DNA of 6,109 nt, from assembly GCA_018712425.1 (NCBI GenBank), contig DVHA01000031.1, forward strand, positions 1-6,109, written 5' to 3'. Numbering within the stretch: the first letter of the stretch is position 1; the number at the start of each line of letters is the position of its first letter. Below, in pieces: positions 5,748 through 6,109 of the stretch. The translations under genes were made by a program, and so were the position numbers. Under the pieces are notes generated by a model. That model worked only from the letters and a program-made list of their open reading frames with translations. It was not told where the DNA came from and did not search any database. This stretch comes from Candidatus Faecivivens stercoravium (GTDB lineage: Bacteria > Bacillota > Clostridia > Oscillospirales > Ruminococcaceae).

Positions 5748-5942
5748 GCATTTTTTGGGTGCTGCGCACGCTATGTTTCGGGCGGGGCAGCTGTGGTCAG
5801 TTTCGGAAGTACGGAAAGTGGGCGCCTGCCAAGGAGCTCTGCTCCTTGGATGCTCGCCAGCCCTTTAAAAAGGGCTGGACCCTAAACTTTTGACCGTCGC
5901 ACGTCCTTCGTGACTTTAACGCCAGCGCCGGATGTCACGTTT
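5748..5942 (-). repeat. Dispersed structured repeat, copy 3 (inverted relative to copy 2)
   Basis: Read on the minus strand this matches 4591-4788 block for block: AAACGT, CGGCGCTGGCGTTAAAGT, AGTTTAGG, hairpin I (5857-5878, stem CCAGCCCTTT), a 7-nt linker, hairpin II (5829-5849, stem CCAAGGAGC with loop AGA), ACTTTCCGTACTTCCGAA, and AGCGTGCGCAGCACCC with a run of six A. It starts about 12 nt after the stop of the upstream minus-strand gene and ends about 30 nt before the esterase start. It therefore fills the gap between two genes of the same strand and has the same orientation as both. No terminator T-run follows it. Confidence 0.85.
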
Positions 5943-5953
5943 TGGGTGTGCGC

Positions 5954-6109
5954 TCACATTTCCTTCATCGCGTTCGCAATTTCGACGCAGATATCCTCCG
6001 CCTGGGGGACATAGCCCAGCCGGTCGATGACCGCGTGGAAGACGCCGCGGTAGCGGATCGCCTTGACCTTGACGCCGGCGTCGTAGAGCCGTTTGGCGTA
6101 CAACTCGTC
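5954..6109 (-). CDS. C-terminal fragment of an alpha/beta-hydrolase (esterase/lipase, HSL-like), cut by window end
   Basis: Reading the minus strand from the window edge gives 51 residues and a TGA stop at 5954-5956. The fragment is DELYAKRLYDAGVKVKAIRY, then RGVFHAVIDRLG and a C-terminal helix ending NAMKEM. The pattern D-x-L-x-x-A-x-x-L-x-x-A-G-V-x-V, an R-Y strand, then G-x-x-H is the C-terminal signature of Abhydrolase_3/HSL-type esterases, and the histidine of GVFHAV is the likely catalytic base. The usual HGF is replaced by HAV. The N-terminus, nucleophile and start are outside the window, so activity cannot be judged. The esterase gene downstream lies on the same strand with only repeat copy 3 between them, and no T-run terminator separates them, so they may be co-transcribed. 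Confidence 0.75.
   Translation of the reverse strand, partial: DELYAKRLYDAGVKVKAIRYRGVFHAVIDRLGYVPQAEDICVEIANAMKEM

Overview
The window looks like chromosomal DNA from a fairly GC-rich Gram-positive anaerobe, most likely Bacillota/Clostridia of the Oscillospirales (Ruminococcaceae-like) type. This rests on AGGAGG-type ribosome binding sites, textbook TTGACA/TATACT promoters in AT-richer gaps, intrinsic terminators, GCC/CTG/GAC-rich coding sequence and the protein families present. The assignment is an inference; there is no rRNA or marker gene to confirm it.

Layout. Positions 1-36 are the tail of a dispersed repeat and 37-59 a strong terminator. A promoter (144-172) drives a cytoplasmic DUF5060/DUF4038 glycoside hydrolase-like protein (226-1818). 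A 280-bp gap (1819-2098) holds a dense run of hairpins. An alpha/beta-hydrolase of the Abhydrolase_10 type follows (2099-3541). A near-consensus promoter (3545-3573) is followed by a terminator-like hairpin (3587-3637) in the leader of a small P-loop kinase-like ATPase (3664-4230), which ends in its own terminator. A 70-residue BFD-like iron-sulfur protein (4306-4518) also ends in a terminator. From 4591 to 5942 an esterase gene on the minus strand (4913-5716) is bracketed by two inverted copies of the dispersed repeat, with two further terminator hairpins at its 3' side. The window ends in the C-terminal fragment of another minus-strand alpha/beta-hydrolase (5954 to beyond 6109).

Theme. Four of the six genes encode hydrolases of carbohydrates or esters: a GH140-like enzyme and three different alpha/beta-hydrolases. 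None of the three with a visible N-terminus has a signal peptide, so they probably act in the cytoplasm on imported glycans, acylated sugars or small esters. They are separate transcription units rather than one operon. The kinase-like and iron-sulfur proteins have no obvious link to this theme.

Most notable. The dispersed repeat (4591-4788, inverted at 5748-5942, partial at 1-36) has two hairpins separated by a fixed 7-nt linker. Between the two full copies the stems differ by several compensatory base-pair changes while the loops stay the same. That indicates selection on RNA or single-strand DNA structure, so this may be an undescribed structured RNA or a MITE-like element. The other signals worth checking are the possible attenuator ahead of the kinase-like gene and the hairpin cluster at 1861-2037.
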